From: Pseudoflavonifractor sp. Marseille-P3106
GTDB lineage: Bacteria; Bacillota; Clostridia; Oscillospirales; Oscillospiraceae
Reading direction: 5' to 3'
NCBI GenBank assembly: GCA_900169975.1
Contig: LT827121.1
Location: 149,428-213,427 of the forward strand
Length of the DNA stretch: 64,000 nt
In this document: piece after piece, positions 63,999-64,000 of the stretch
Numbering within the stretch: the stretch's first letter is position 1
How the letters are laid out: every line of letters starts with the position of its first letter
Translations under genes and position numbers: made by a program
Notes under the pieces: generated by a model
Seen by the model: the letters and a program-made list of their open reading frames with translations, nothing else
Database searches by the model: none
What the model was told of the DNA's origin: nothing

Positions 63999-64000
63999 CC

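Noticed and set aside
37637..64000. Antibiotic resistance cargo
   Set aside because: No ribosomal protection, efflux, beta-lactamase, van or methyltransferase (erm) gene was recognised among the cargo genes in the visible part of the element.

Overview
The window looks like a piece of a high-GC, spore-forming, butyrate-producing gut Firmicute of the Oscillospiraceae (Flavonifractor / Intestinimonas / Lawsonibacter-like). Support comes from the dipicolinate synthase pair dpaA-dpaB, a butyryl-CoA:acetate-type CoA-transferase, long GC-rich coding regions with strong AGGAGG-type ribosome binding sites, and Firmicute-type families throughout. The genus is an inference; no rRNA is present.

Chromosomal part (1 to about 37450). 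From the left: the start of a SpoVB/MurJ-like flippase running off the edge, a purine-salvage group (MtaD-like deaminase, a small unknown protein, purine nucleoside phosphorylase), and a six-gene peptide-uptake operon transcribed leftwards (oppB-C-D-F-A plus a cyclophilin). Next come dpaB/dpaA, the CoA-transferase, a mutarotase-like gene, and ribosomal protein L25/Ctc behind a hairpin leader that resembles the 5S rRNA loop E site. The trans-translation set follows (smpB, a cyclophilin, ssrA tmRNA) with a MecA-like adaptor gene. After it lies a DtxR-type-regulated ferrous iron operon (feoA-feoA-feoB-Cys-rich peptide), then YibE/F, a secreted phosphoesterase, a frameshifted stalk/DUF4358 gene, ybaK and an M42 peptidase with a duplicated 3-prime end. 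Then come recJ, a bifunctional Rel, a small ORF/ATP-grasp ligase/aspartate racemase cassette, a MurE paralogue and a HAD phosphatase.

Mobile part (about 37450 to the right edge). A complete tRNA-Arg(CCU), preceded by three degenerate copies at a 93-94 bp period, abuts a tyrosine integrase and excisionase. They begin an integrative conjugative element of the Tn1549/CTn type that is not closed inside the window. Backbone genes are the HTH_16 protein, sigma factor, KTR protein, XRE regulator, MobC, MOBP relaxase with a candidate oriT, ArdA/DUF3846 protein, TopB, DUF4366, DUF4315, PAPS-reductase-like protein, NlpC/P60 protein, Dcm, VirB4, PrgI, a VirB6/TrbL-like protein and a Maff2 remnant.

The backbone is interrupted by AT-richer cargo at separate junctions. 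Two regulator operons (PadR-YjdF-KTR and TetR-hydrolase) lie between the sigma factor and the relaxase. An RloA/RloB (AbiL-like) ATPase/TOPRIM pair, a Shedu-like (DUF4263) protein and a TRADD-N-associated-type membrane protein sit between transfer genes. The distributed anti-phage cargo, the tRNA/att array, the dual-frame Dcm region and the L25 leader are the points most worth a second look. All assignments are from reading the sequence; no database search was run.
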